Assembly (NCBI GenBank): GCA_017613855.1
Contig: JAGACY010000174.1
Coordinates: 1-27,121 of the forward strand
Direction of reading: 5' to 3'
Length of the DNA: 27,121 nt
DNA from: Pseudomonadota bacterium
Lineage (GTDB): Bacteria > Myxococcota > Bradymonadia > UBA4248
In this document: piece by piece, positions 9,151 to 16,643 of the stretch
Layout: every line of letters starts with the position of its first letter
How positions within the stretch are numbered: position 1 is the stretch's first letter
Program-made: the position numbers and the translations under genes
The notes under the pieces: model-generated
Database searches by the model: none
What the model was told of the DNA's origin: nothing
What the model saw: the letters and a program-made list of their open reading frames with translations, nothing else

Positions 9151-10241
9151 TACGGTAAAACGAGAGAAATTTCCACGCGGTCATTTTTCGCTCTGTTGTC
9201 CTTCTGTTTTTCATCATAACGGAGGACGTCTTTGCCTTTTGCTGTGGTCATCATACGACCATATTCCACGCCGAGCGAGACCAAATAGTCGCGCGTAGCA
9301 TCACAACGACGCTGGCTGACTTCGAAATAATTCTTCGTTCCTTTCTGAACGTGGCCTTCGATCATGACCGTGGCATCTTTGTATTTTTTAGCCAACTCAG
9401 CAATGCGTTTCAAAGCCTCCTGTTTGACGGGGAGGATATCGCTCTTATTCTTTTCGAATGCGCTGGCGAGAACAATGACAACACTCTTCATATCGGTGAA
9501 GACATAGTCCGGGCCAACAATTGCCTGAGCTTCTGTAAAGAGTGATTTCTGACGTTCGGCAGACTGTGCCTGGGCCTGTTTCTTATCGAAATCGGGTTTA
9601 GCCTGTTCATAAGCCTTGGAGAAGAGCTGACGTGCCTCTTCGGCAGCCGCACCGGCACCATCGCGATCACCGTGTGAGCTCTTGTCACCAGCTTCTTTTA
9701 ACTTGGCTTCGGCAGCAGCAAAGATATCTTTCTGTGAATCCTGTGCGCCAACACCAGCTGCTTTTTCTCTTTCGGTCATTGCAGCCTGAATGCGATTTTC
9801 GACATTGGCAAGGTCGGTATCAGAGATGTTCTGCTTGATCAGACCGACGCTCTTGGTCAAACCTTCATATTTTGCATTCAGGGTCTCCATCTGGAGTGTG
9901 GTTTCCTTGATTTCCTTTTCGGCAGCAGCCTGACGCTGTTTGGCTTCATTGGCTTTTGCCATTGCACGTGCTGTTGCATACTGACGCTGTCCGAGTGCCG
10001 CATACGTTTTGGCTTTGCTCTGTTCACCATCCTGCCATGCGCTGAGTGACTTATTCGTCAAATCGGTGCAGACTTTATAGGCATCCGGGGCCTGGGTGTT
10101 AATCTGTGCCGCTTCCTCACTATTGCGGAGTTCTTCGAGCTGCGTCAGTTCCGCAGGTTTATTCTGAGGGCCGCAACCAGCCAGAATGCCAAGGGCAGCC
10201 ACACTACATAATGCCATCTGGAAAATTCTGTTATGTTTCAT
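9150..10241 (-). CDS. OmpA-family lipoprotein with helical stalk
   Basis: 363 aa from the ATG at 10241, supported by AGGGG 8 bases upstream. A GTG three codons earlier is less likely. The lipobox LAGC (Cys23) predicts an outer-membrane lipoprotein. Residues about 30-230 are Ala/Glu/Lys/Gln-rich helix (DUF4398-like stalk). From about 235 the OmpA peptidoglycan-binding fold follows (VVIVLASAFEKNKSDI, ATVMIEGHV, SQRRCDATRDYLVSLGV, AKNDRVEISLV). In E. coli OmpA the pair Asp271 (GYTD) and Arg286 (SERR) grips diaminopimelate. Here the Arg is kept (SQRR), but the Asp position reads GHVQ, so binding may be altered. The gene starts 12 bases after the coiled-coil gene stops and overlaps tcdA by one base. 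Confidence 0.85.
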   Translation of the reverse strand: MKHNRIFQMALCSVAALGILAGCGPQNKPAELTQLEELRNSEEAAQINTQAPDAYKVCTDLTNKSLSAWQDGEQSKAKTYAALGQRQYATARAMAKANEAKQRQAAAEKEIKETTLQMETLNAKYEGLTKSVGLIKQNISDTDLANVENRIQAAMTEREKAAGVGAQDSQKDIFAAAEAKLKEAGDKSSHGDRDGAGAAAEEARQLFSKAYEQAKPDFDKKQAQAQSAERQKSLFTEAQAIVGPDYVFTDMKSVVIVLASAFEKNKSDILPVKQEALKRIAELAKKYKDATVMIEGHVQKGTKNYFEVSQRRCDATRDYLVSLGVEYGRMMTTAKGKDVLRYDEKQKDNRAKNDRVEISLVLP

Positions 10242-10252
10242 ATTACACACCC

Positions 10253-10708
10253 CTACTTCTTCATGCTGTCTGCTTTCGATTTAAGAACATCTTCTTCGGC
10301 CGTCAGCTGCTGCACCTGAGCTTCGAGCTTGCCGTATTCCGCCTTCAGTGCTTTCAGTTTGGCTTCTGCTTCCATCGCTTTGCCCATTTCAACGTCACGC
10401 AGCATGGATGCTTCAACAAAATCGATATAGACACCGAGTTTGAGTACGAGTGAACTGACCTTTTCCTTCTCCTCTTTGCCAATTAAAATGAGAGCTTCAT
10501 CGATCCAGCTCGAGATCTGGGACATTTCGCTGTTATAACGTGTCGTATCGCCCGTTTTGATTTTTTCAATACGGAGCTGATATTGACGGACATCATCCCG
10601 CAATACCTTAATATCCTGAGCAAACACCTGCGAAACAGGGATGCTCATAAAAATGCCCAATCCCAGAAGGACTCCTCGTCCTAAGCGCTTCAAATTCTTC
10701 TCAGACAT
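10253..10708 (-). CDS. Secreted coiled-coil protein, first gene of the OmpA-tcdA operon
   Basis: 151 aa. I start it at 10708 because AGAGGAG lies 7 bases upstream; 12 further upstream in-frame codons lack a ribosome site. The signal peptide ends VFA|QD near residue 30. The mature protein is helical throughout, with a heptad-like C-terminal coiled coil (about 105-150: KAMEAEAKLKALKAEYGKLE). No family is recognised. Its 12-base spacing to the OmpA-type lipoprotein gene suggests co-translation and a shared periplasmic or cell-wall-associated role. Confidence 0.75.
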   Translation of the reverse strand: MSEKNLKRLGRGVLLGLGIFMSIPVSQVFAQDIKVLRDDVRQYQLRIEKIKTGDTTRYNSEMSQISSWIDEALILIGKEEKEKVSSLVLKLGVYIDFVEASMLRDVEMGKAMEAEAKLKALKAEYGKLEAQVQQLTAEEDVLKSKADSMKK

Positions 10709-10768
10709 CACAATCTCCTCTGCAAGATTTATCAGCCTCACCATAAGGCTTTAAATACGAGACAGTGA

Positions 10769-10797
10769 AATTTAACGCGAAACATCCTCAATTTCAA
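10769..10797 (-). promoter_or_regulatory. Putative promoter of the coiled-coil/OmpA/tcdA operon
   Basis: On the minus strand TTGAAA (10792-10797) and TAAATT (10769-10774) are 17 bases apart, about 60 bases upstream of the ATG at 10708. Confidence 0.45.
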
Positions 10798-11003
10798 CAC
10801 TTCTCTGCGACATCCCAAACAATCATAAAAAAAATTCTGTCTGGCTCCCGGAAATGAATTCGGAATTTGCAAATCGCAACTCCGGGCGTAATCGGTCAGC
10901 CCAGGGCTATCATTATATATAGAAAAAAAATACCTGACAGAGGGAATACTCTGGATGCAGCAGTTCTTCGAAAACGCTCAGAATCCATGCATGCACCGGT
11001 GGC

Positions 11004-11078
11004 AGGCGCGTATTTGCGAAGCAAATAGCGCCGCAGGGGGTAGGCGCGTATTTGCGAAGCAAATAGCGCCGCAGGGGG
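11004..11078 (-). repeat. Perfect tandem duplication of a REP-like palindrome, form B
   Basis: A 37-base unit (11004-11040) is repeated without a mismatch at 11042-11078. Each unit contains GGCGCGTATTTGCGAAGCAA and its pairing arm CAAATAGCGCC. The identity of the copies points to recent duplication. Confidence 0.85.
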
Positions 11079-11353
11079 CCTGCCCCCTGTACAGACAAAA
11101 AAACACCACAGTTTATGTGAGCAAAAGCCAATCTACAATTCCCCCCGACACCGTTCCCCGACCTATCGATATAAAAGAGAAACACATTGCAAAGAAATAC
11201 ACATTCTATTGTGAATTCCTGCTGTTACCGCAACTTATCATCCGGCGCCTCATTGCTCGGTTTCATATTAATTTTGCTTTCGCTCATAAAATCACGTATT
11301 TTAGCATTGGTCATTTTATGGGTAAGATGGCTGAGTGAAGAGGAGTGCTTTGC

Positions 11354-11716
11354 ATGCCCAAGGTAATGATTTTAGACAATCAGCTTACAGATGTTTTCGA
11401 GCTGGAAGGAATTCTAAAAGCAGCTGGGTACGAAGTATGCTCATTGACAGGTCCGTATGGGATACTTTCGAAATTTGATTTTGAAAAGCCCGATATCCTG
11501 CTGTTCAACCCTGACATGCCCAATATTGACACAGATACCGTCCTGTCGACGCTTATGAATGCTTCAACCATGTCCAAAATGATTGTTGTACTGTTGTGCA
11601 GCGGTGACGAAGAAGCCATCGAACAGTACTGCAAACAAATGAACCTTCATGGTTATTACATGAAGGATTCAGGGTATGACCAGATCGTCGATTATCTGAA
11701 GCTGTTTTATCAATAA
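11354..11716 (+). CDS. Degenerate response-regulator receiver domain (no phospho-accepting Asp)
   Basis: 120 aa, a stand-alone receiver fold. The ATG at 11354 has AGGAG 8 bases upstream; the GTG three codons earlier lies inside that site. Hydrophobic strands and the PDILLFNPDMP segment (46-56) align to the canonical PDxxLLDxxMP, but the phospho-accepting Asp is Asn52. The N-terminal acidic pair reads D8-N9, and the switch Thr/Ser position appears to be Cys82. The conserved Lys is kept (Lys104 in YYMKDSG). Aspartyl phosphotransfer is therefore unlikely; such pseudo-receivers usually work as protein-binding modules. It lies 69 bases upstream of a Ser/Thr kinase on the same strand, so it may be an adaptor or substrate of that kinase (inference). 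Confidence 0.8.
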   Translation: MPKVMILDNQLTDVFELEGILKAAGYEVCSLTGPYGILSKFDFEKPDILLFNPDMPNIDTDTVLSTLMNASTMSKMIVVLLCSGDEEAIEQYCKQMNLHGYYMKDSGYDQIVDYLKLFYQ

Positions 11717-11785
11717 GACGTTTCACTGATTTTCCCGATCCACGCTCCGTTTTAAGTTTACCTGCAAACGAGGCAGCTCACCGCC

Positions 11786-12856
11786 ATGAATGCACAAAGG
11801 CTTGGTCACTATCTTTTGCTCAAACGTCTTGGCATTGGCAGTATGGCTGAGACCTGGCTTGCCGCACGCCAGATTTCAACGGATGTGATCAAATTTGTAG
11901 CGCTGAAATGCATTCTGAGTGCTTACAATGCGATACCGGACTATATCCGTCTGTTTTATCGTGAAGCAGCCATCAGCCTCGCGCTTGATCACGCGAACAT
12001 CGTAAACGTCTGGGACTGCGACATCATCGAGGGGCGCAATGTCATGATTATGGAGTTTATGGACGGCGTCACACTCGATGCATTGCTCAAGCGCGCCCCC
12101 AATCAGCAGCTTACTCCCGAAATTGCATCGTACATCGCCCTCGAAATATTGCAGGGCCTGTCGTACCTCCATTCAATTCCGCAAAGAGATGGCACACAGC
12201 TGCACGTCATTCACCGGGATATCAATCCCCAGAATATTTTCATTTACTTCGACGGAAGGTGCAAGCTCTTCGATTTCGGCGTAGCCCGCACGGATTCTGA
12301 AGATATCGACATTCAGCATGGCATGCTCGTCGGCAAACCGCCTTACATGAGCCCCGAACAATGTTACGGCAACAACGTGGATGCCCGGAGTGACTTATTT
12401 TCTCTGGCGGCAGTCTTGTATGAAATGACAATGGGGCATTCTGCATTTGGCTGCGACAACGATATCAAAACCATCAATGCCGTGATGACCCGGAATCCGG
12501 TTTCTCCATCTGCACACAACATCAATTTTCCGTCATTTCTATCGCGCATCATTATGAGGGGGCTCGAAAAAAATCCCAATCATCGCTATGCGGATGCCGG
12601 CGCGTTTATTCAGGATCTGACAATGTTCCGGAAAGTGACCGGCAATTCAGGTGGACAATCACTCCTGCAGGGATGGATGTCTGCGCTCTTTGCGGAGGAA
12701 ATCTCACAATCCAGATCATACCTTACCCAGGTCACACACGAACTTGCGCAAAGTGCCCCCACCATAGATGATCTCATCGCATCATCTCGTATGCTGGACT
12801 CATTTGCAGGCACGGACGGCAGTTTGCAGATTACCATGTCAAAACTATCATCCTGA
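11786..12856 (+). CDS. Hanks-type serine/threonine protein kinase, soluble
   Basis: 356 aa with a complete catalytic domain from about residue 8 to 275. The Gly-rich loop is GIGSMAETW (16-24), followed by the ATP-binding Lys41 (VALK) and Glu60 of helix C. The catalytic loop is HRDINPQN (143-150). DFG (163-165), the activation-loop end GKPPYMSPEQ (183-192) and DARSD (199-203) follow. All catalytic residues are present. The last 80 residues are helical, with no transmembrane segment, so the enzyme should be cytoplasmic. HRDxxPQN is typical of myxobacterial kinases. The Shine-Dalgarno is weak (GAGG about 11 bases upstream). It is probably cotranscribed with the pseudo-receiver gene before it. 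Confidence 0.9.
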   Translation: MNAQRLGHYLLLKRLGIGSMAETWLAARQISTDVIKFVALKCILSAYNAIPDYIRLFYREAAISLALDHANIVNVWDCDIIEGRNVMIMEFMDGVTLDALLKRAPNQQLTPEIASYIALEILQGLSYLHSIPQRDGTQLHVIHRDINPQNIFIYFDGRCKLFDFGVARTDSEDIDIQHGMLVGKPPYMSPEQCYGNNVDARSDLFSLAAVLYEMTMGHSAFGCDNDIKTINAVMTRNPVSPSAHNINFPSFLSRIIMRGLEKNPNHRYADAGAFIQDLTMFRKVTGNSGGQSLLQGWMSALFAEEISQSRSYLTQVTHELAQSAPTIDDLIASSRMLDSFAGTDGSLQITMSKLSS

Positions 12857-12908
12857 GAGAGAAAAAAACGAAGCCATCCCTCAAAAGGAGTTCGAACGCT
12901 ACATTTTA

Positions 12909-12937
12909 TTGCCAATGTTTAAATGGCGCGGTAAAAT
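12909..12937 (+). promoter_or_regulatory. Putative sigma70-type promoter of the membrane kinase gene
   Basis: TTGCCA (12909-12914) and TAAAAT (12932-12937) are 17 bases apart. Transcription would start near 12944, giving a leader of under 20 bases before the GTG at 12961. Confidence 0.6.
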
Positions 12938-12960
12938 AAAAAGTCTTTAACTTTTTCGTT

Positions 12961-15180
12961 GTGTTGGATAGTCCCGTGATACAGCCTAAAATTTTTGGAA
13001 AATTCATTTTACTCGAACGAGTCAGCGTCGGTGGCATGGCAGAAGTATACCGAGCCAAACTTCTGGATGCTCCGGACTTTGAGCGATTTTTTGCCATCAA
13101 ACGCATCCTGCCGCACCTTGCGGCAGACGAAGATTTTGTCTCGATGTTTATCAATGAGGCAAAACTGGCCGTAGAACTTGAGCATCCCAATGTATGCCAG
13201 ATCTATGAGCTGGGACGGCTGGGTGATTCCCACTACATCGCGATGGAATACATTGCAGGCCGTGATGTCAAGGCAATCCAGGAATACTATCGCAAAAAGA
13301 AAAAAATCATGAGTGTCAGCCAGGCATGTTTTATCATTGCCCAGGCGGCACAAGGTCTGGATTACGCCCACCGTGCGGTAGATAAAGAGGGACAGCCCAT
13401 GGGGATTGTCCACCGGGATGTCAGCCCCCAGAATCTGCTCGTCACGTATGATGGTGTTGTCAAACTCATCGATTTTGGCGTATCGAAAGCCGCACGCAAG
13501 ACTTCCCATTCGATGGACGGCGTCCTCAAGGGCAAATACAGCTACATGAGCCCAGAGCAGGCGACCAATCAGGAAATCGATCACCGTTCCGACATTTTTG
13601 CACTCGGTGTCATTTTCTGGGAGCTTCTGACAGGACGCAGACTGTTTCAGGCAGAAGCAGAGATCGCCATACTCGAGATGATCTCCGAATGCAACATCAC
13701 GCCCCCCACCAAATACAATAAGCTCATTCCAGATGTCGTCGAAAAGATCTGCATGAAGGCGCTCTCGAAAGACCTTTCAAAACGCTACAAGTTTGCGAGC
13801 GAAATGGTCGTCGACCTGATTGAGTTTATCAGCAGCTGCAAAACACCTTTTACGCAATGGCATCTCCAGACATGGATGTGCAAAGCATTTGCAAAAGAAT
13901 TTGAAGAAGAGTGGGAGAAGATCCCTATTTTCAAGCAGCTCAACACGGTCGAAGACGTCGACAAATACAATCGTGAGCATGCCAGCAGCTATACCAGCGA
14001 GTCAACATCCAAACCCAAAGCCATCGACAACGCCGCGCTGTCTGAAGCATCACTGGATGAACTCGAAAAAGGCACCGCTCCTCTGACAGAAGATGAACTC
14101 GCCAAAGCCTCTTCAGGGAAGCTGGCGGCCGTCCCTGCAGAAGTCATACGCGTCGAAGCCCCCGAGGGCGGGAAAGCCATTCCCATTGTCAAACCGCGAT
14201 CGCCCAAGACCATAGACACCGAGGGGGGAGGCGCGCGCCTCGATATCTCTGCCAATTCACTCCAATCCGAAGAAGACGTCGAACTCGTTCCCGAAGGTGT
14301 AGCTCCCACCGTATCCGACCCGAACTATGTGCGCATGAAACGCATTGTACGCCGGGCCCGTACACGTACAGGGCTTGCGATATTCATTATCGTGCTGTGT
14401 ATTTGCCTGATGGCCAGCCCGCTCATCTTCATTTTTGATTTGATACAGCTTCCCAAACCGGAGCTCAAGCTTCCAGGTTCGGCAGAAGTGACATTCAATA
14501 TTGCCCCCACCTCTGAGAATTCCGCCCAGACAGAAGTATTTCTCTATCGGTTCCCGCGGAATGCAACAGACAAACCGTCAGAAACAGCCAAAGGTGCCAA
14601 TGTCACATTCTCAGATCTTCAGGCAGGATCCTATTCTGTTGATGTGATCATGCCCGGATATGAGCGAGAGACCTTCAATATTGATCTCGAAAATGGCAGA
14701 TCCCAGGCCCGCCTTGAGCTCCTGCGTCCCAAACCTGTCCTAACCAAGTACTCGGTAGAGATCTCACCAGAGGATGCCCTGCTTTTTGTCGACGGCAAAC
14801 TCGTTCAGGGGACGGGAAGTCCAAGGATCATCGAAGGCACAGTGGGTAACAACTACACACTCCGGTCATACAAGCCAGGATATCAGCCATTACTTCTTGC
14901 CGGAACAGTAGAAGCCGATATGAAACTCACAATGACCCTCGAACCGGGAAGCCCCGTGCTGCTGCATGTGTCCTCTTCCCCGGATCATTGCGCAGTCTTC
15001 GTTTACAGCAACGGCAGCCAGATTGCCAAAGGCGAGACACCGTTTACGAAAGAAATCAACCCACAGCTGGAAGACATACAGGTTGAAGTCTCACATGCCG
15101 ATTACGAGAAGTGGACCCAAACCGTCTCCATCAAAAATCTCGAAGATCCGAATATTAAACTTTTTGCAGACCTAAACTAA
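12961..15180 (+). CDS. Transmembrane Ser/Thr protein kinase with periplasmic PEGA-like repeats
   Basis: 739 aa. The kinase domain (14-290) has VSVGGMAEVY (21-30), Lys47, Glu66, HRDVSPQN (151-158), DFG (171-173), YMSPEQ (195-200) and HRSD (208-211), all intact. A charged, disordered juxtamembrane linker (340-455) leads to one transmembrane helix (about 471-493). The outer part (505-739) has successive beta segments of PEGA type (YSVDVIMPGYERETF, ALLFVDGKLVQGTG, YTLRSYKPGYQPLLL), suggesting surface or peptidoglycan contact. The start must be a non-ATG codon: GTG 12961, TTG 12964 or GTG 12976, because the Gly-loop follows at once. No Shine-Dalgarno is visible, consistent with a short-leader transcript. 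Its substrates are unknown; the FHA protein of the left block is a plausible phospho-reader. Confidence 0.9.
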   Translation: MLDSPVIQPKIFGKFILLERVSVGGMAEVYRAKLLDAPDFERFFAIKRILPHLAADEDFVSMFINEAKLAVELEHPNVCQIYELGRLGDSHYIAMEYIAGRDVKAIQEYYRKKKKIMSVSQACFIIAQAAQGLDYAHRAVDKEGQPMGIVHRDVSPQNLLVTYDGVVKLIDFGVSKAARKTSHSMDGVLKGKYSYMSPEQATNQEIDHRSDIFALGVIFWELLTGRRLFQAEAEIAILEMISECNITPPTKYNKLIPDVVEKICMKALSKDLSKRYKFASEMVVDLIEFISSCKTPFTQWHLQTWMCKAFAKEFEEEWEKIPIFKQLNTVEDVDKYNREHASSYTSESTSKPKAIDNAALSEASLDELEKGTAPLTEDELAKASSGKLAAVPAEVIRVEAPEGGKAIPIVKPRSPKTIDTEGGGARLDISANSLQSEEDVELVPEGVAPTVSDPNYVRMKRIVRRARTRTGLAIFIIVLCICLMASPLIFIFDLIQLPKPELKLPGSAEVTFNIAPTSENSAQTEVFLYRFPRNATDKPSETAKGANVTFSDLQAGSYSVDVIMPGYERETFNIDLENGRSQARLELLRPKPVLTKYSVEISPEDALLFVDGKLVQGTGSPRIIEGTVGNNYTLRSYKPGYQPLLLAGTVEADMKLTMTLEPGSPVLLHVSSSPDHCAVFVYSNGSQIAKGETPFTKEINPQLEDIQVEVSHADYEKWTQTVSIKNLEDPNIKLFADLN

Positions 15181-15433
15181 CCAACCCCCTGCGTCCGGTG
15201 GTGAGCCGAATACCGAAATGCGTCACGCCATGAAATACGCATTGCATATCGTATATCCATGAACAGACCTGGATATCACAAAACACTTCGGACATCTGAA
15301 TCCACTTGACGTAAGAGTTTAAGATGAAGTAAAGTACGCAACCGCGTCGGCATCTAAATTTGCCGTGTATTTGAAAACAGTTCGTGCATTTGTAATCCAC
15401 ATGCAAACGACAATTGAGGAAGCTTAGGAGGGG
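15181..15433. other. Intergenic spacer before the paralogous pair
   Basis: No gene or clear terminator is visible. A possible promoter, TTGACG (15306-15311) N18 TAAAGT (15330-15335), lies about 100 bases before the next start. The last dozen bases form the GCTTAGGAGGGG leader shared with the next gene but one. Confidence 0.4.
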
Positions 15434-16549
15434 ATGTTGAATTCTTTGAACAATAATCCCGGGTATGGAAATTTGGACGGTATATCCGAAGAAGAAGTTG
15501 TCATCAAGGAAGAGTACGAGCCAGAGCCGGATGACTATAATTATGTACCGCAGATTCACGAGGTAGACGAAGCTGAGATTCGCAACCTGTCCGCAATCCG
15601 CGAAGAAACCCAGGTAGACACGCGTGTCTACAAAGTCAGCGCTGCGTTCCTTGTATTGGCACTCATCGGTGGCGGCATAGGGTTGGCTGCGGCATCACAC
15701 TCTGCCTCTAAGGCAGACATTCAGCGAAAAGCTTCAATTGCCAAAACCATCAAAAACACGACAGAAACCAAACTGTCCGGTTTTGATAAGTTTTATGGTG
15801 AATTCGCAAAACTCGCTCAGGCCCCCTACGATGAATCGAGTTTCCAAAGTGTCGTTGCGGGATACAGCAAGAACAATTTCATGCTGGATATGTCGAGCGA
15901 AATCACGTCCGAAGCCGTATTGCTCGCAGGTGAAGCACAGAATCCCCTCGAAGGTCTGCGCAAATATTCAGCGGATACCATGCTCCTGACACAGCTTTTA
16001 AGCTCCCATGTCAATGAGACTCGCGCGGATTCAGATGAAATCCTCGAACTCCAGAGCAAGAGTGACCATTCAAAAGTCGTCTATGCCATGCAGGTTCTGC
16101 CGGATGCCATCCACTATCTTGCGACAGATGCTCCGCGTTCCCAATACGCCAATGGCGTCATCGGCATTTATACTTACCGCAGTGTCATCGAAGATGATGT
16201 CGAAGCATCGAGCGCCTACAGCCAAATGAAGGTCGATTTAAAATGGTCGGAATGGCAGCGTTCACGCCGCGATTATCAGCCAACCGACAAAAAAGAAGCG
16301 ATTCCAGAAGGACTCGATCTTCCCAACCACCTGCTGTATCGCGTACTTGATCGCCGTGGCAACGAATCCCTGCTTTTCGCCGATGAAGTTATCCTCATCG
16401 ACCGTACTTTGCTCTTCGGTCATTCGGCAAATGCTCTCGAACGCTATCAGCAGCGCAATGAGTTGATTAAAGCCGTGCTCGATCGTGCAAAATCCGAAAG
16501 TGCAGGCATCGTCTCACAACTCGACACATTTATTCCGAAAGATAAGTAA
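15434..16549 (+). CDS. Bitopic membrane protein of unknown family, paralogue 1
   Basis: 371 aa. An acidic cytoplasmic N-terminus (1-65) is followed by one transmembrane helix (about 67-88) and a periplasmic domain of about 280 residues. It is clearly paralogous to the next gene. Shared elements include N-terminal MLNS.NN and NLD, NNFMLDMSSEI, AQNPLEGLR, LLSSHVNETRADSDEI, IEDDVEAS and FADEVILI...SANALERY. I do not recognise the family. The leader GCTTAGGAGGGGATG puts AGGAGG only 2 bases from the ATG, too close for usual initiation. The following TTG codon at 15437 is 5 bases away, so real initiation may be there. The nearby kinase genes suggest a role at the cell envelope, but the sequence does not show which. 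Confidence 0.8.
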   Translation: MLNSLNNNPGYGNLDGISEEEVVIKEEYEPEPDDYNYVPQIHEVDEAEIRNLSAIREETQVDTRVYKVSAAFLVLALIGGGIGLAAASHSASKADIQRKASIAKTIKNTTETKLSGFDKFYGEFAKLAQAPYDESSFQSVVAGYSKNNFMLDMSSEITSEAVLLAGEAQNPLEGLRKYSADTMLLTQLLSSHVNETRADSDEILELQSKSDHSKVVYAMQVLPDAIHYLATDAPRSQYANGVIGIYTYRSVIEDDVEASSAYSQMKVDLKWSEWQRSRRDYQPTDKKEAIPEGLDLPNHLLYRVLDRRGNESLLFADEVILIDRTLLFGHSANALERYQQRNELIKAVLDRAKSESAGIVSQLDTFIPKDK

Positions 16550-16582
16550 CACCCATACGGCACTTCCATTGCCGTCACTCCC

Positions 16583-16591
16583 TGATATAAT
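16583..16591 (+). promoter_or_regulatory. Putative extended -10 promoter of paralogue 2
   Basis: TGATATAAT is a perfect extended -10 (TGnTATAAT). The -35 region, TTCCAT at 16564, is poor, as often seen with extended -10 promoters. A small hairpin (CGGA-TTTG-TCCG, 16611-16622) lies between it and the ribosome site. Confidence 0.55.
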
Positions 16592-16643
16592 CAATTTAAT
16601 TGGCATTAGACGGATTTGTCCGCCCTTGTTTGCTTAGGAGGGA

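Larger units (their letters stand above)
10742..11353. other. Divergent intergenic region
   Basis: This spacer separates the leftward envelope operon from the rightward receiver-kinase genes. It holds a candidate leftward promoter (10769-10797), the duplicated palindrome (11004-11078) and a small GC hairpin (CAGGGGG/CCCCCTG, 11072-11089). A weak rightward promoter, TTGCTT (11275) N16 TATTTT (11297), sits about 50 bases before the receiver gene. No coding sequence is supported. Confidence 0.5.

Noticed and set aside
11004..11078. Possible CRISPR repeat pair
   Set aside because: The two units are separated by a single base, with no spacers and no cas genes; it is a tandem duplicate of a palindrome.
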